A stretch of DNA of 64,000 nt from Saprospiraceae bacterium (GCA_028285085.1 JANQQI010000111.1:1-64000), one strand, 5' to 3'. Shown: positions 10,046 through 19,322, counted from the first letter of the stretch. Translations and numbers: made by a program. The notes: generated by a model from the sequence alone, not told the origin.

Positions 10046-12241
10046 TTAGTTGCCCAGTTCTAACTGATCCTTCACTAAATGAAAGTAGGCTCCTCGGGCT
10101 GCTACTAATTCTTGGTGATTTCCTATTTCAATTAACTTCCCTTTTTCGAGAACAACAATCTGATCCGCATTTTTAACGGTGCTCAGCCGATGCGCAACGA
10201 CCACTACGGTCCGCCCCTGGAAAAACTGATCCATATTTTCCATAATCACGCGCTCGTTACGAGCATCCAATGCATTGGTGGCTTCATCGAAAAATAGAAA
10301 TTCAGGATTTTTATACACCGCGCGTGCGATGAGTAATCTTTGCTTTTGACCTTGGCTGATACCATTTCCGCGCGCGCCGATCTTGGTATTGTAGTGCAAA
10401 GGTAATTCCTCAATGAAGGATTGGATATTGGCCATTTGGACGGCGCGCAGTAGCTTAGCTTTATCCACGGTGTCTTCACTTTCAGCAATATTATGCGCCA
10501 CGCTATCCGAGAAGATATAGCCATCTTGCATCACCGCACCACAGTGAGCGCGCCACGCTTTAGTACTGATATTATCCAAATTTGTATTCCCCAGACGAAT
10601 CGTCCCTTGATTGGGTTGATAAAACCCAAGAAGAAGCTTAACCAAAGTCGTTTTTCCACTTCCACTTGTTCCAACAATCGCCGTTACCTTTCCACGCGGA
10701 ATGACCAAGTTGATATTTTCTAATACTAAATCTGAAAGTTCATTGTATTTAAAACTGATATTATCAATTTTCAAATCCCCCGTTTCTGGAATATCTTCTA
10801 TCCGTGGTCGATCCTCCGACTCTTCATTTTCACGGTTATGGATTTCACCTAAACGTTCCAAACTAATCTTAGCATCTTGCCAGCTCCGCACAAAACCAAT
10901 CATCTGTTGCAAAGGCCCGTTGAGTTGACCAATGATGTATTGTACCGCCAGCATCATCCCCAAGGTCATCTGCCCTTCAATAACGGCCCGAGCCGCGAAA
11001 AATGAAATTAGGATATCTTTGAATTGAGTAATACAACCTGCACCCGCATCTTGGTATTGTGAGATTTGCAGTGCTCGCATACTAACCCGAAATATTCGAG
11101 CCTGGATTTGTGTCCATTGCCAACGGCGCTTGCGTTCGCTATTTTGCAACTTAATCTCCTGCATCCCCTGAATCAACTCAATCAGCGTATTGCGATTCTC
11201 GGCGAGTTGTTCAAAATTTTGGTAGTCTACCATTCGACGCTTACGTAGAAAGGCACTAATCCAAAGGATATAAAGCACACTGGCCACCAAAAAAATGAGG
11301 AAAATAGTGGTGTTGTAGAATAGGAGAATAAGACCAAAAACGATCAGATTGACGAACGAAAAGATGGTCACTAAGGTCGAATTCGTTAAAAACTGTTTGA
11401 TGCGATCGTGGTCATAAACCCGTTGCAACAAATCCCCGATCATTTTAATATCGAAAAAACCAATCGGTAATTTCATTAATTTAATGAGGAAGTCATATAA
11501 GATATTGACATTGACACGGGTTCCAATGTGCAACAAAATCCAGCTTTGAATGAAGGTCACGGAGGTTTGGCTCAGGAATAGCATCAGCTGTGCCGCTAAG
11601 ATCAAATAGATGAAGTCAATATCCTGATTTTCGATACCGACATCGACAATTGCCTGCGTAAGGAATGGAAAGATGAGCTGGAAAATCAAGCCAAGGATCA
11701 TCCCGAGTCCAAGTTGCATCAATAACTTACGATGCGGTCGAAAGTATTGAAACAAAAACCTTAGACCAGTGCGCTCAAGTTTTTCCCCTTCTTGCGCATA
11801 GAAATCGGGCGAAGGTTCCATCAATAACGCTATGCCGGCACCGGGGCTACTGATCCATCCTTTTTCAAAGGTTTTCCTTGGCATCTTGATCCGTCCTTTA
11901 GCAGGATCTGCTACCCAGACGTACTTCGCATTGATTTTATAAACAACGATAAAATGCTCCTGATTCCAATGTACGATACTTGGCAAAGGCACATTCTGTA
12001 GAGTGGTATCGTCGCGATTTTCTGAGATAAAGGGAATCTGCACCACCAAAGTCTGCATACCAATGTTTTCCGCGGCTACGGTAATGCCCAGGAGTGACAC
12101 ACCTTCCCGATCAACATGACACTTATCACGCAACGTCTGTAAAGAGTAAGCGCGACCATAATGAGCGGCGACCATGCGCAAAGCACTTGGTCCGCAGTCC
12201 ATTTGATCTAATTGCCGGAAAAAGGGAAATTTTTTAAACAT
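10046..12241 (-). CDS. C39-peptidase ABC transporter (double-glycine peptide processing and export)
   Basis: 731 residues in the order C39 peptidase, six-span ABC membrane domain, nucleotide-binding domain. The peptidase triad is intact: Cys16 in QMDCGPSAL, His96 in QEHFIVV and Asp112 in VADPAKG. The membrane domain spans about 165-450. The ATPase has Walker A GTSGSGKTT, signature SQGQKQR, Walker B FLFFDEAT and the H-loop VAHRLSTV. Such proteins cleave a leader after Gly-Gly and export the peptide. Next to it is its HlyD adaptor, but no small GG-leader gene was found in the flanking gaps (12242-12467, 10006-10045), so the substrate is encoded elsewhere or was missed. Confidence 0.92.
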   Translation of the reverse strand: MFKKFPFFRQLDQMDCGPSALRMVAAHYGRAYSLQTLRDKCHVDREGVSLLGITVAAENIGMQTLVVQIPFISENRDDTTLQNVPLPSIVHWNQEHFIVVYKINAKYVWVADPAKGRIKMPRKTFEKGWISSPGAGIALLMEPSPDFYAQEGEKLERTGLRFLFQYFRPHRKLLMQLGLGMILGLIFQLIFPFLTQAIVDVGIENQDIDFIYLILAAQLMLFLSQTSVTFIQSWILLHIGTRVNVNILYDFLIKLMKLPIGFFDIKMIGDLLQRVYDHDRIKQFLTNSTLVTIFSFVNLIVFGLILLFYNTTIFLIFLVASVLYILWISAFLRKRRMVDYQNFEQLAENRNTLIELIQGMQEIKLQNSERKRRWQWTQIQARIFRVSMRALQISQYQDAGAGCITQFKDILISFFAARAVIEGQMTLGMMLAVQYIIGQLNGPLQQMIGFVRSWQDAKISLERLGEIHNRENEESEDRPRIEDIPETGDLKIDNISFKYNELSDLVLENINLVIPRGKVTAIVGTSGSGKTTLVKLLLGFYQPNQGTIRLGNTNLDNISTKAWRAHCGAVMQDGYIFSDSVAHNIAESEDTVDKAKLLRAVQMANIQSFIEELPLHYNTKIGARGNGISQGQKQRLLIARAVYKNPEFLFFDEATNALDARNERVIMENMDQFFQGRTVVVVAHRLSTVKNADQIVVLEKGKLIEIGNHQELVAARGAYFHLVKDQLELGN

Positions 12242-12467
12242 TCAGCGTTATCTACTCTTTCTTTGGTGTACTTACTGCACCTTTTCAACTCAGTAGGAGG
12301 TATAAATATAAAAAAACCGTTGAGTTTGTGTTATTAATTCTGCGTATTGCAGCGTCACCCCATTAAGAGTTTTAGCTCCATATTTCGGGTCAACCACCAA
12401 TTGCTCGAACTTTAGATGGTGATTCTAGCTGTGTTTACGATATTTGCCCCGTTTATTGTTACAACCT

Positions 12468-14366
12468 ATGGCTGATCATTTAAAAGAACTGGAAGATTTA
12501 CTAAAATTACTGTTGCTTGAAAAAGCGAAGGATTTCGAACAGTTCAAAGCTCATGTCCAATCTTTGTCTTTATCTGACCGTCGTAAAGAAGGTTATACCT
12601 GGCATCCGGTCGAGTTGGTCAAATCTGGTTATACTTATGGCGAGCGGGCCTTCGTTATTGTCAATCGTCCAGCCCAAAAGGATCGCCCGCACCTATTTCG
12701 AGCTGGCAAAACGGTCAACTTCTTTACCTCCCAGCCAAATGTCCACCAACCAGAGCGAAGTGGTGTCGTACAATATGTGGACAAAAACAAGATGAAGATT
12801 GTACTGAATAGCCGTGATTTGCCGGATTGGATGGGACTAGGGCAGCTAGGTGTTGATATCCTCTTTGATGAGCGTACTTATCTAGAGATGGAGAAAGCCC
12901 TACAAAAAGTGATCGCTGCAAGAGGCGATCGACTTGCGGAGCTACGCGACATCCTGCTTGGTAAATATCCGCCCAAGACCGTAGAAACGCCCACGCTAGA
13001 AATTCCTGAACTCAACCCTTCCCAGCAATCAGCCGTTGCTGGCATTATAGCCAGTCAAGACGTTGCCGTTATTCACGGTCCTCCCGGTACTGGGAAAACG
13101 ACGACTTTGGTACAGGCCATTCAGCAATTGAGTCAAACGGAGCGCAGTATTCTCGTCACTGCACCAAGCAATACGGCAGTTGATCTCCTGACAGAACGTA
13201 TCGCCGCAATTGGCTTGCAGGTCGTCAGAATTGGTAACATTTCGCGCGTTGATGAATCGATTATTCGACATACCCTTGATGCGCAGCTTTCCGCTCATCC
13301 CGAAAGTAAAAACATCAAGAAAATCAAAATCCAGGCCGCCGAAGCGCGACGCAAAGCACAACGTTACAAGCGGAATTTTGGCCAGAATGAGCGAAACGAG
13401 CGAAGAGAACATTACAAAGAGGCACGAGAACTCAGCGATTGGGCAAATCGCATGGAGGAGCGGCTTATCGATCAAATCCTTCACGGCGCACAGGTAGTAA
13501 CCGCGACCTTAGTCGGGGCTGCGCATCCATTGCTCAAGAAACTTAAATTTCGTACAGCAATCATCGATGAAGCGGCCCAAGCACTAGAGCCAGCTACCTG
13601 GATCCCCATTTCTATGGCTTCCCGTATTGTGCTGACCGGCGATCCTTTTCAGCTTCCTCCTACGGTCAAATCGATGGAAGCCAAACGAAAAGGCCTAGAA
13701 GTAACACTTATTGAAAAAGCACTCAAGCGGTTACCCCAGCAGTATCTACTCAATACGCAATACCGGATGCACAACACGATTATGGGATTTTCAAACCAAC
13801 AGTTTTATGCCGGAGCTTTGCAAGCCGCACCGGAGGTAGCCAACGCTACTTTAGGAGATACTGCGCCGCTCACATTTATTGATACCGCAGGTTGCGGCTT
13901 CGAAGAGCAACTAAATCAAAATTTTCAAAGTCGCTATAATCCCGATGAGTTCAATATCTTAAGAGAGCATCTATTGCAACTAACGCATTATTTCCCGGAA
14001 GGACAACCACCTGCCATCGCAATTATTTCTCCCTATCGAGAACAAGTACGCTACATTCGTCAAGCGCTTTCTGAAGATGAAGGCCTCCAAGATTTTCCTA
14101 TTTCAGTAGATACAATCGATGGTTTCCAGGGACAAGAAAGAGATGTGGTCTATCTGTCTTTAGTTCGATCAAATGGTAAGAATGAGATTGGATTTCTCAA
14201 AGATTATCGGCGCATGAATGTCGCCATGACACGCGCACGCCGCAAGCTGGTTATTATTGGAGATAGTGCAACGATTGGTAATGATACTTTTTACGAACAG
14301 CTCCTACTCTACGTCGAAAGTCAAGGTAATTACCAAAGCGCTTGGGAATATATGATGTCCTCTTAA
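12468..14366 (+). CDS. UPF1/IGHMBP2-like superfamily 1 helicase
   Basis: 632 residues from the ATG at 12468 (an in-frame TTG at 12444 is less likely). SF1 helicase motifs are in order: Walker A GPPGTGKTTT, motif Ia TAPSNTAVDLL, motif II IIDEAAQALEP, motif III LTGDPFQLPPT, QYRMH, VDTIDGFQGQERDVV and the final MTRARRKL. An insertion rich in charged residues (about 275-340) separates motifs Ia and II, as in UPF1-like enzymes. Bacteroidota carry these as stand-alone DNA/RNA helicases of uncertain substrate. The gene is monocistronic and ends at a strong terminator shared with the convergent gldN. Confidence 0.9.
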   Translation: MADHLKELEDLLKLLLLEKAKDFEQFKAHVQSLSLSDRRKEGYTWHPVELVKSGYTYGERAFVIVNRPAQKDRPHLFRAGKTVNFFTSQPNVHQPERSGVVQYVDKNKMKIVLNSRDLPDWMGLGQLGVDILFDERTYLEMEKALQKVIAARGDRLAELRDILLGKYPPKTVETPTLEIPELNPSQQSAVAGIIASQDVAVIHGPPGTGKTTTLVQAIQQLSQTERSILVTAPSNTAVDLLTERIAAIGLQVVRIGNISRVDESIIRHTLDAQLSAHPESKNIKKIKIQAAEARRKAQRYKRNFGQNERNERREHYKEARELSDWANRMEERLIDQILHGAQVVTATLVGAAHPLLKKLKFRTAIIDEAAQALEPATWIPISMASRIVLTGDPFQLPPTVKSMEAKRKGLEVTLIEKALKRLPQQYLLNTQYRMHNTIMGFSNQQFYAGALQAAPEVANATLGDTAPLTFIDTAGCGFEEQLNQNFQSRYNPDEFNILREHLLQLTHYFPEGQPPAIAIISPYREQVRYIRQALSEDEGLQDFPISVDTIDGFQGQERDVVYLSLVRSNGKNEIGFLKDYRRMNVAMTRARRKLVIIGDSATIGNDTFYEQLLLYVESQGNYQSAWEYMMSS

Positions 14367-14380
14367 AATTATGGCAAAAC

Positions 14381-14417
14381 AAAAAAGGTCGAAGCGTTGT
14401 GCTTCGACCTTTTTTTA
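14381..14417. terminator. bidirectional intrinsic terminator between the helicase gene and gldN
   Basis: Perfect stem AGGTCGAAGC / GCTTCGACCT with a 5-base loop, preceded by A6 and followed by T7, so it can stop transcription from either side. It lies between convergent stop codons at 14366 and 14439. Confidence 0.92.
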
Positions 14418-14438
14418 TATCAATTAAGTCATAAAGGC

Positions 14439-15299
14439 TTAGTAAGACCAGAGATCGTGCTCGAAATTGAAAATTTCTTGCTTGATCTTATCTGCTTCCA
14501 TCAGCAGATCAACACCCGAAAGGTAATCTTGAAGTCGTAGATCGTGGACGTTAGATTCCTTGAAGATGTAACTGGCAAAGTAGCGCATCTCGAACAAATC
14601 CTCCCAAGTATTCGGGCTGGCATCATTACCAACATTAAACACTTTATTTCGGGCAAAGATTTCGCGACACTCTGGATAATAAGCCCAGAACATTGGCTTC
14701 TCATACTTGAAGTTACCGTTCTCGTCTTTTACATCCAATAGCGGTGCGATACCCAGAATTCGTACTTCGAGCGTAGAGGTCTCAGAGTCAAAGAACCAAA
14801 CCTCCTTGATTCGGAAGCGTTTAACATCTTCCGGGTTAATCTCGTTACGTACAATCTGAATTTGTTCTTCGTAGGTTTCCGGGTCGAAGGTAATTACCGT
14901 ATCGACCGTAGCCCCCATCGAAGCTACTTCATCACTCTGAAGTCTATTCGTAAACTTATCATCCTCGGTACTGTACACTGTAATGTCTCCATTTACAGCA
15001 GCATCCATCAGAATGGTAAAGAAAGGCTTTTCTGGATAAGCGAATGGCAGATTCATTTTCTCGCGAATATCAATCACACGCCAGATACGCTTCTCCCAGA
15101 AGATATCAGCTTCACGAATCGGCTGATAAGGTAGTACGCGTCTTTCTTCAATCAGTCGTTTTTCAACAACGTCATCCAATGGTGCATCATAATCACTTGC
15201 TTCAGTTCTAACCTCATCAGGTACCTGTCCAAAAGCCGGGTTGGTTACGGTCACGAGGCCAAGCAAGCACAACATGAATAATTTCAGAGCGATCTTCAT
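14439..15299 (-). CDS. gldN: type IX secretion / gliding motility protein GldN
   Basis: 286 residues with a signal peptide ending at about VTNPAFGQ. The conserved GldN/PorN region is visible: the YDAPLDDVVEKRLIEERRVLPYQPIREADIFWEKRIWRVIDIREKMN block, here broken by nothing, and the later RIKEVWFFDSET and FWAYYPECREIFARNKVFN segments. GldN forms the periplasmic ring with the lipoprotein GldK under the outer membrane in the type IX machine. It is the last gene of the gldL-gldM-gldN unit, 22 bases after gldM, and is followed by the bidirectional terminator at 14381-14417. Length is close to that of known members. Confidence 0.93.
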   Translation of the reverse strand: MKIALKLFMLCLLGLVTVTNPAFGQVPDEVRTEASDYDAPLDDVVEKRLIEERRVLPYQPIREADIFWEKRIWRVIDIREKMNLPFAYPEKPFFTILMDAAVNGDITVYSTEDDKFTNRLQSDEVASMGATVDTVITFDPETYEEQIQIVRNEINPEDVKRFRIKEVWFFDSETSTLEVRILGIAPLLDVKDENGNFKYEKPMFWAYYPECREIFARNKVFNVGNDASPNTWEDLFEMRYFASYIFKESNVHDLRLQDYLSGVDLLMEADKIKQEIFNFEHDLWSY

Positions 15300-15321
15300 G
15301 ACTTAATTAGTTTAATATGTT

Positions 15322-16959
15322 TTATTTAATCTTAAATACCATAGAGTTAATGGTACGACCGGCAGTATCACCAGGGCAACGTGCTTTCACATTATCGAAA
15401 TAGAAAATGTCACCTGGTTTTGCCTGAGCGACCAAACGCTTGGATTTTGCATTATAACGTGGACCTTGGTTCACAGAGTCTACAGGATCCTGTCTTTTTG
15501 CAACATAAGTAAGCGTATAACCTTGAATTTTGCATTTTGCATCAAAATCGAAGTTATCAAGGAACGCACCTACACCACCTTGCGCTTTGAACTCACCGTT
15601 ACCCATTGCTCCACCGCTACTCTTACTCAGACGAGCGATTGGATCAGGAATACGTTTTACACGGAATTCAAAGTTTGTTGCAGGCAAACCACCACCAGAA
15701 ACGGTAATTTTCGCTGGATTATCCAGAGTGGTTGGCTTACTCGCAGTAACTACAAACTTACCGGCTTTGCTACCACGTTTGATATTACAACGTGCAGCGT
15801 TAACCTGGATATCGTTACTAGATACACCCGCAACTGTGACAGAAACTGGGTTCTCTACACCAATATAAAATACATTCATTTTATCAGCAGAAACAGTAGC
15901 AGAGCGCACACCTACCTCGTAATCGTAAGTACCGTCACCACTTGATACCTCACCGGTCAATGGGTTACGTACTTCTGCACGCAGTTTGATTGACTGTTTA
16001 CCAGTTGAAGTGGTTCTAACCTTGTATTCTGCTTTTCCATCCGCACCTACAGGCAATTTGCTTCCATTGACATACAATCCGATGTCACTTGGGCTAATTT
16101 GCGTACTGTATGTACCTACAGAGATCGTAGCTTCGAATGGATCACCTTTAATTACATAAGCTTTTTTAGCCTGAACTACAGGGAAGAAAGCATCGAATTC
16201 TACTACACGACCACCGGCTAGCTCAGCCATGTTGTTTACCAAGGCTGCTTCTGAACTTTTTGCATCAGACTGCATTTGGCTCAACAATGGCATAACAGCC
16301 GCGAGTGGCATTTGGCGGAAGTTGAAATCTGCCCAGCTTTTCTTGTCTTCACTTGTTTTCCAAGTTTCATCATCGATAGAAAGCGTAAGGTTTTGACTAA
16401 TACCTTCAATACGCTGCTTGATTTCAGCTTCTTTCAAACCGAAAGTCTGGCCATTTTCACTCAACAGATCTGTATAAGCTTTGAGCATCGCATCACGAGT
16501 TTTGAGAATCTCCGCTTTCAGAGCTTCTCCATCCCCTTCGTCAACCAGAATTCGAGTAGTTATATCTTTATTTTTCTTTCCTTTTGGCACCATTTTGCCA
16601 TAGCTCTCGGTCAAATCCAGTTCGTCAGCTTTTCCATCATTATTTCCTCCTGCATCAACCAATTTATCACGTAATTGGTCAACGTAGCTGCCAAAAGAAG
16701 TCACTGCTGCACGAACTTGTTCGATAGCAGGTTCAATCGGTCGGTATTTTGCTTTTGAATCATCACTGAGCAGATTTTTCAATCCATCTACAGTTTGATC
16801 GAGTTGAGAATTAACGGTAGCGATACTGGCTTTATTACCCTCATCGAGCGTAAAAAAGGCATTCATCACTTCCGCAGAAACGTTAAGCGCCAGCAGTGCC
16901 GTCAGTACAAGGTACATCAGGTTGATCATCAGCTGCCGCGGTTCCTTAGGTATTGACAT
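15322..16959 (-). CDS. gldM: type IX secretion / gliding motility motor protein GldM
   Basis: 545 residues. A short cytoplasmic N-terminus and a single membrane span (about 10-30, INLMYLVLTALLALNVSAEVMN) are followed by a long periplasmic part with GldM N-terminal helical and C-terminal Ig-like domains. GldM and GldL form the proton-driven rotary motor that powers type IX secretion and gliding. The start MSIPKEPRQLMINLMYLV is the usual one. It lies 82 bases downstream of gldL and 22 bases upstream of gldN on the same strand. No missing or broken segment is seen. Confidence 0.95.
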   Translation of the reverse strand: MSIPKEPRQLMINLMYLVLTALLALNVSAEVMNAFFTLDEGNKASIATVNSQLDQTVDGLKNLLSDDSKAKYRPIEPAIEQVRAAVTSFGSYVDQLRDKLVDAGGNNDGKADELDLTESYGKMVPKGKKNKDITTRILVDEGDGEALKAEILKTRDAMLKAYTDLLSENGQTFGLKEAEIKQRIEGISQNLTLSIDDETWKTSEDKKSWADFNFRQMPLAAVMPLLSQMQSDAKSSEAALVNNMAELAGGRVVEFDAFFPVVQAKKAYVIKGDPFEATISVGTYSTQISPSDIGLYVNGSKLPVGADGKAEYKVRTTSTGKQSIKLRAEVRNPLTGEVSSGDGTYDYEVGVRSATVSADKMNVFYIGVENPVSVTVAGVSSNDIQVNAARCNIKRGSKAGKFVVTASKPTTLDNPAKITVSGGGLPATNFEFRVKRIPDPIARLSKSSGGAMGNGEFKAQGGVGAFLDNFDFDAKCKIQGYTLTYVAKRQDPVDSVNQGPRYNAKSKRLVAQAKPGDIFYFDNVKARCPGDTAGRTINSMVFKIK

Positions 16960-17041
16960 ATCCCTTGAAGATTTTAAGGTCTAATTCTATTTGGGAAATA
17001 GACAGGTTTTGAAATTGGTTATTATCAATAAGAACTCTGCC

Positions 17042-17632
17042 TTAGTTTTTTCCACCAATGTTAGCCATTGCAGAAAGAACGTTTCCGTACACTGAATTCA
17101 GTGAACCGAGGTTCTTGTTCAAAGAAGACAACTGGTCTTTGTAGCGCTGAGTATCTTCCAAGCTTTCACTCATGTTAACCATTGCCTCGTTGATACGAGT
17201 GTAGAAGTTAGACATGGTTTTGATTTGCTCATCAGCACCAGAGAAATCTACTTCCTGGAGCGCTTTTAAAGAACCTAAAGAGCTCGACATCGATTGTAAT
17301 TCATTCAACATGCCGCCCAATTGCTGCTCTACAACCTCTCCATTCAAAGAAGGTACAGCTGCATCAACTTCACCAGCCGTCAAAGGAGCGATTTTAGAAT
17401 GATAATCATCAAGACCTGGATATAATTTTTCCCAATAGTAATCTTTCTCTGGTCCAATAAGACCCAAAAACAGGAAGATGAAGGCTTCTGTACACAGACC
17501 AGCAATCAAGAACTCACTCGCCAGTGGCCAACTCTCCAGCTTAAACAGTGCTCCCAACAATACAACTGCCGCACCAACACCAATGATAAGATTTTTCAGG
17601 TATTTGAACCCTTTTGTTTTTACAAAACTCAT
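17042..17632 (-). CDS. gldL: type IX secretion / gliding motility motor protein GldL
   Basis: 196 residues with two membrane spans (about 14-30 and 36-58) joined by a tight turn containing FKLESWP; the glutamate in this region is the proposed proton-path residue of GldL. The GPEKDYYWEKLYPGLDDY segment after the second span is typical. The cytoplasmic part (about 90-196) is helical and may form a coiled coil. Functions with GldM as the inner-membrane motor. A matched promoter lies 92-122 bases upstream, between gldL and the gldK stop, so this gene probably heads its own transcript with gldM and gldN. Confidence 0.95.
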   Translation of the reverse strand: MSFVKTKGFKYLKNLIIGVGAAVVLLGALFKLESWPLASEFLIAGLCTEAFIFLFLGLIGPEKDYYWEKLYPGLDDYHSKIAPLTAGEVDAAVPSLNGEVVEQQLGGMLNELQSMSSSLGSLKALQEVDFSGADEQIKTMSNFYTRINEAMVNMSESLEDTQRYKDQLSSLNKNLGSLNSVYGNVLSAMANIGGKN

Positions 17633-17723
17633 TGTGATACTATTTAATAAGGTTAGTTAAAATTTAAGAAAACAGGGTTATTAAAGTCGTGACAAAACTT
17701 AAGATGACCCTTTGGTATAACGC

Positions 17724-17754
17724 CAAAGTTATCAAAAGTAACAGGTTAATCAAT
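17724..17754 (-). promoter_or_regulatory. promoter of the gldLMN unit
   Basis: On the minus strand ATTG at 17754-17751 is followed after exactly 19 bases by TAACTTTG at 17731-17724. This fits the Bacteroidota consensus TTTG-N19-TAnnTTTG, with one mismatch in the -33 box. The expected transcript starts about 85 bases before gldL. Confidence 0.68.
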
Positions 17755-17769
17755 AAATTTTTTGATTAA
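17746..17769. repeat. inverted repeat over the gldL -33 element (candidate operator)
   Basis: Perfect 8-base arms TTAATCAA (17746-17753) and TTGATTAA (17762-17769) separated by 8 bases. One arm contains the -33 TTG. A similar AT-rich ATCAA...TTGAT repeat lies at the same place in the gldK promoter. Confidence 0.45.
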
Positions 17770-17804
17770 TATATTTTCAGGTAGGTTAGAATACATTACA
17801 TATA

Positions 17805-17849
17805 AATCAGAAGGTATGAACTCAACTAAGAGCGGCATACCTTCTGATT
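17805..17849 (-). terminator. perfect 14-bp hairpin just after the gldK stop
   Basis: Arms AATCAGAAGGTATG and CATACCTTCTGATT match perfectly around a 17-base loop. The hairpin begins 11 bases after the gldK stop and ends before the gldL promoter. On the transcribed minus strand the following bases are TTTATATG rather than a clear U-run. It may therefore be a weak terminator, an attenuator, or a 3'-end stabiliser. Confidence 0.6.
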
Positions 17850-17859
17850 ATTGGAGTGA

Positions 17860-19092
17860 TTAGAAATCGTTGAGTGAGCGACCGAGGAAGGTCAAAGCAC
17901 AACGGAATCCAACGTATGATTTTGTTGTATCCTGGAATTCGTAGTGGCGTGTTCCAGTTTGTAGGCGGAACATAATATCTTTCCAAGAGCCACCGCGAAT
18001 TACTTTACGTTTTTGGGCCTCTGCATCATCTTCTTTTGCATCGTAGCGCAAGTCTGGATTCAGATCGTGCAAGAAGGAATAAGCACCTTCGTGATAAGAA
18101 GAAGACGTCCACTCGGCAACGTTACCAGCCATATTATATAGACCGTAATCGTTAGGGAAGTAAGCATCAGCTTTTACGGTATAGAGACCACCATCTTCTG
18201 GATAGTTACCACGGCCAGGCTTGAAGTTAGCTAACAAACATCCTTTTGCGTTACGGATGTAGTAACCCCCCCAAGGGAATGGAGCTAAATCATGACCACC
18301 GCGAGCCGCATATTCCCATTCGTGCTCAGTTGGCAGACGGAAATCCTCGGTATTTACACCACCTTGGTAAGAGTTCCAAAGCTTAGTTCTCCAGTAAGAG
18401 AAAGCGTTCGCTTGGTGCCAGTTAACACCAACTACCGGATAATCATCGAAAGCCGGGTGCCAGAAGTAGTTACGTGTCATTGGCTCATTGTAAGAATAAG
18501 CGAAGTCACGTACCCAAACTAGTGTATCTGGATAGATTAGTGATTTTTCGTTTTTAATAAAGCTTGTACGGCTAGCACCGGACTTATCGTGCGCTGCACG
18601 CTGCCAGTCATACCACTGGTATTCATACTCGAGCTTCGATACATTCAGCTCTTTCTTACCAGCAAACTTCTCATCTCCCTGGTAGTACAACTCGTCCAGA
18701 GTCTCATCTTCCCAGTCGATTTCGTATTCCCAGTCTACAAATTCATTTCCATCGTCATCTTCATAAATGTGATCCAACAGAGTATGAGCGATAGAATCGC
18801 GTACCCAGTATACAAACTGGCGATACTCATTGTTGGTAATCTCGGTATCATCCATGTAGAATCCTTGAATAGAGATCGTTTTTGATCGCTGTACAAAGGT
18901 ATTGGATACATCTTGATCACTTGGACCAATGTGTAAAGTTCCAGAAGGAACGTAAACCATACCATAAGGATTGATCCCTTTCCAGGAAGGGCGGTCGAGA
19001 ACACCGATTAGTTGACCATTCTGACGTGCACCACACGATGCCAATACAACTAGGACAACCAATACCAGTAGAGATTTGAATAGTCTTTTCAT
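17860..19092 (-). CDS. gldK: type IX secretion / gliding motility lipoprotein GldK
   Basis: 410 residues. Lipoprotein signal MKRLFKSLLVLVVLVVLASC with lipobox LASC. The mature part is an FGE-sulfatase/SUMF1-fold domain: GTLHIGPSD, a D-x-x-E-I-T-N-x-E-Y-R-Q-F segment (DDTEITNNEYRQF), FRLPTEHEWEYAARGG, NVAEWTSS and KVIRGGSWKD, ending in YVGFRCA. GldK is the outer-membrane-anchored ring partner of GldN in the type IX system. It has lost the catalytic role of sulfatase activators (family knowledge). Upstream is a PorP/SprF gene, the usual neighbour; downstream a hairpin and a separate gldL promoter suggest it is at least partly uncoupled from gldLMN. Confidence 0.95.
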   Translation of the reverse strand: MKRLFKSLLVLVVLVVLASCGARQNGQLIGVLDRPSWKGINPYGMVYVPSGTLHIGPSDQDVSNTFVQRSKTISIQGFYMDDTEITNNEYRQFVYWVRDSIAHTLLDHIYEDDDGNEFVDWEYEIDWEDETLDELYYQGDEKFAGKKELNVSKLEYEYQWYDWQRAAHDKSGASRTSFIKNEKSLIYPDTLVWVRDFAYSYNEPMTRNYFWHPAFDDYPVVGVNWHQANAFSYWRTKLWNSYQGGVNTEDFRLPTEHEWEYAARGGHDLAPFPWGGYYIRNAKGCLLANFKPGRGNYPEDGGLYTVKADAYFPNDYGLYNMAGNVAEWTSSSYHEGAYSFLHDLNPDLRYDAKEDDAEAQKRKVIRGGSWKDIMFRLQTGTRHYEFQDTTKSYVGFRCALTFLGRSLNDF

Positions 19093-19146
19093 TTTAACAC
19101 CCGAGTTTTCCTTCAGTTTTAGATTGAATTTGCTAAAAAGCGAACG

Positions 19147-19177
19147 TAAATATAGTTTCTTTGAAATTTATATCAAA
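19147..19177 (-). promoter_or_regulatory. candidate gldK promoter
   Basis: On the minus strand TTTG (19177-19174), exactly 19 bases, then TATATTTA (19154-19147). The -33 and the spacing are perfect; the -7 differs from TAnnTTTG in the last base. It would give a leader of about 47 bases. Confidence 0.5.
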
Positions 19178-19192
19178 AATTAAATTTTTGAT
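19172..19192. repeat. 21-bp palindrome over the gldK -33 element (candidate operator)
   Basis: Arms ATCAAAAATT and AATTTTTGAT are perfect inverted copies around one central base. The arm nearest gldK holds the -33 TTTG. The AT-rich sequence lowers its information content, but the position parallels that of the gldL repeat. Confidence 0.45.
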
Positions 19193-19322
19193 TTTTGCCA
19201 GTGGCAGTCAAACACACTACAAAAAGTGTACTAAGAACGCATAATTCAAAAATCGTAGTATCAATCTGCCAAATTTTATATCTTTTTCTCTTTCGAGATA
19301 CTTTCTCTCTTAATTTTCGGGC

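Noticed and set aside
13029-13484. Minus-strand frame of 151 codons inside the helicase gene
   Set aside because: It is antisense to conserved helicase motifs and has no features of its own.
15466-15945. Plus-strand frame of 159 codons opposite gldM
   Set aside because: It overlaps a well-recognised gene entirely and has biased, unstructured composition.
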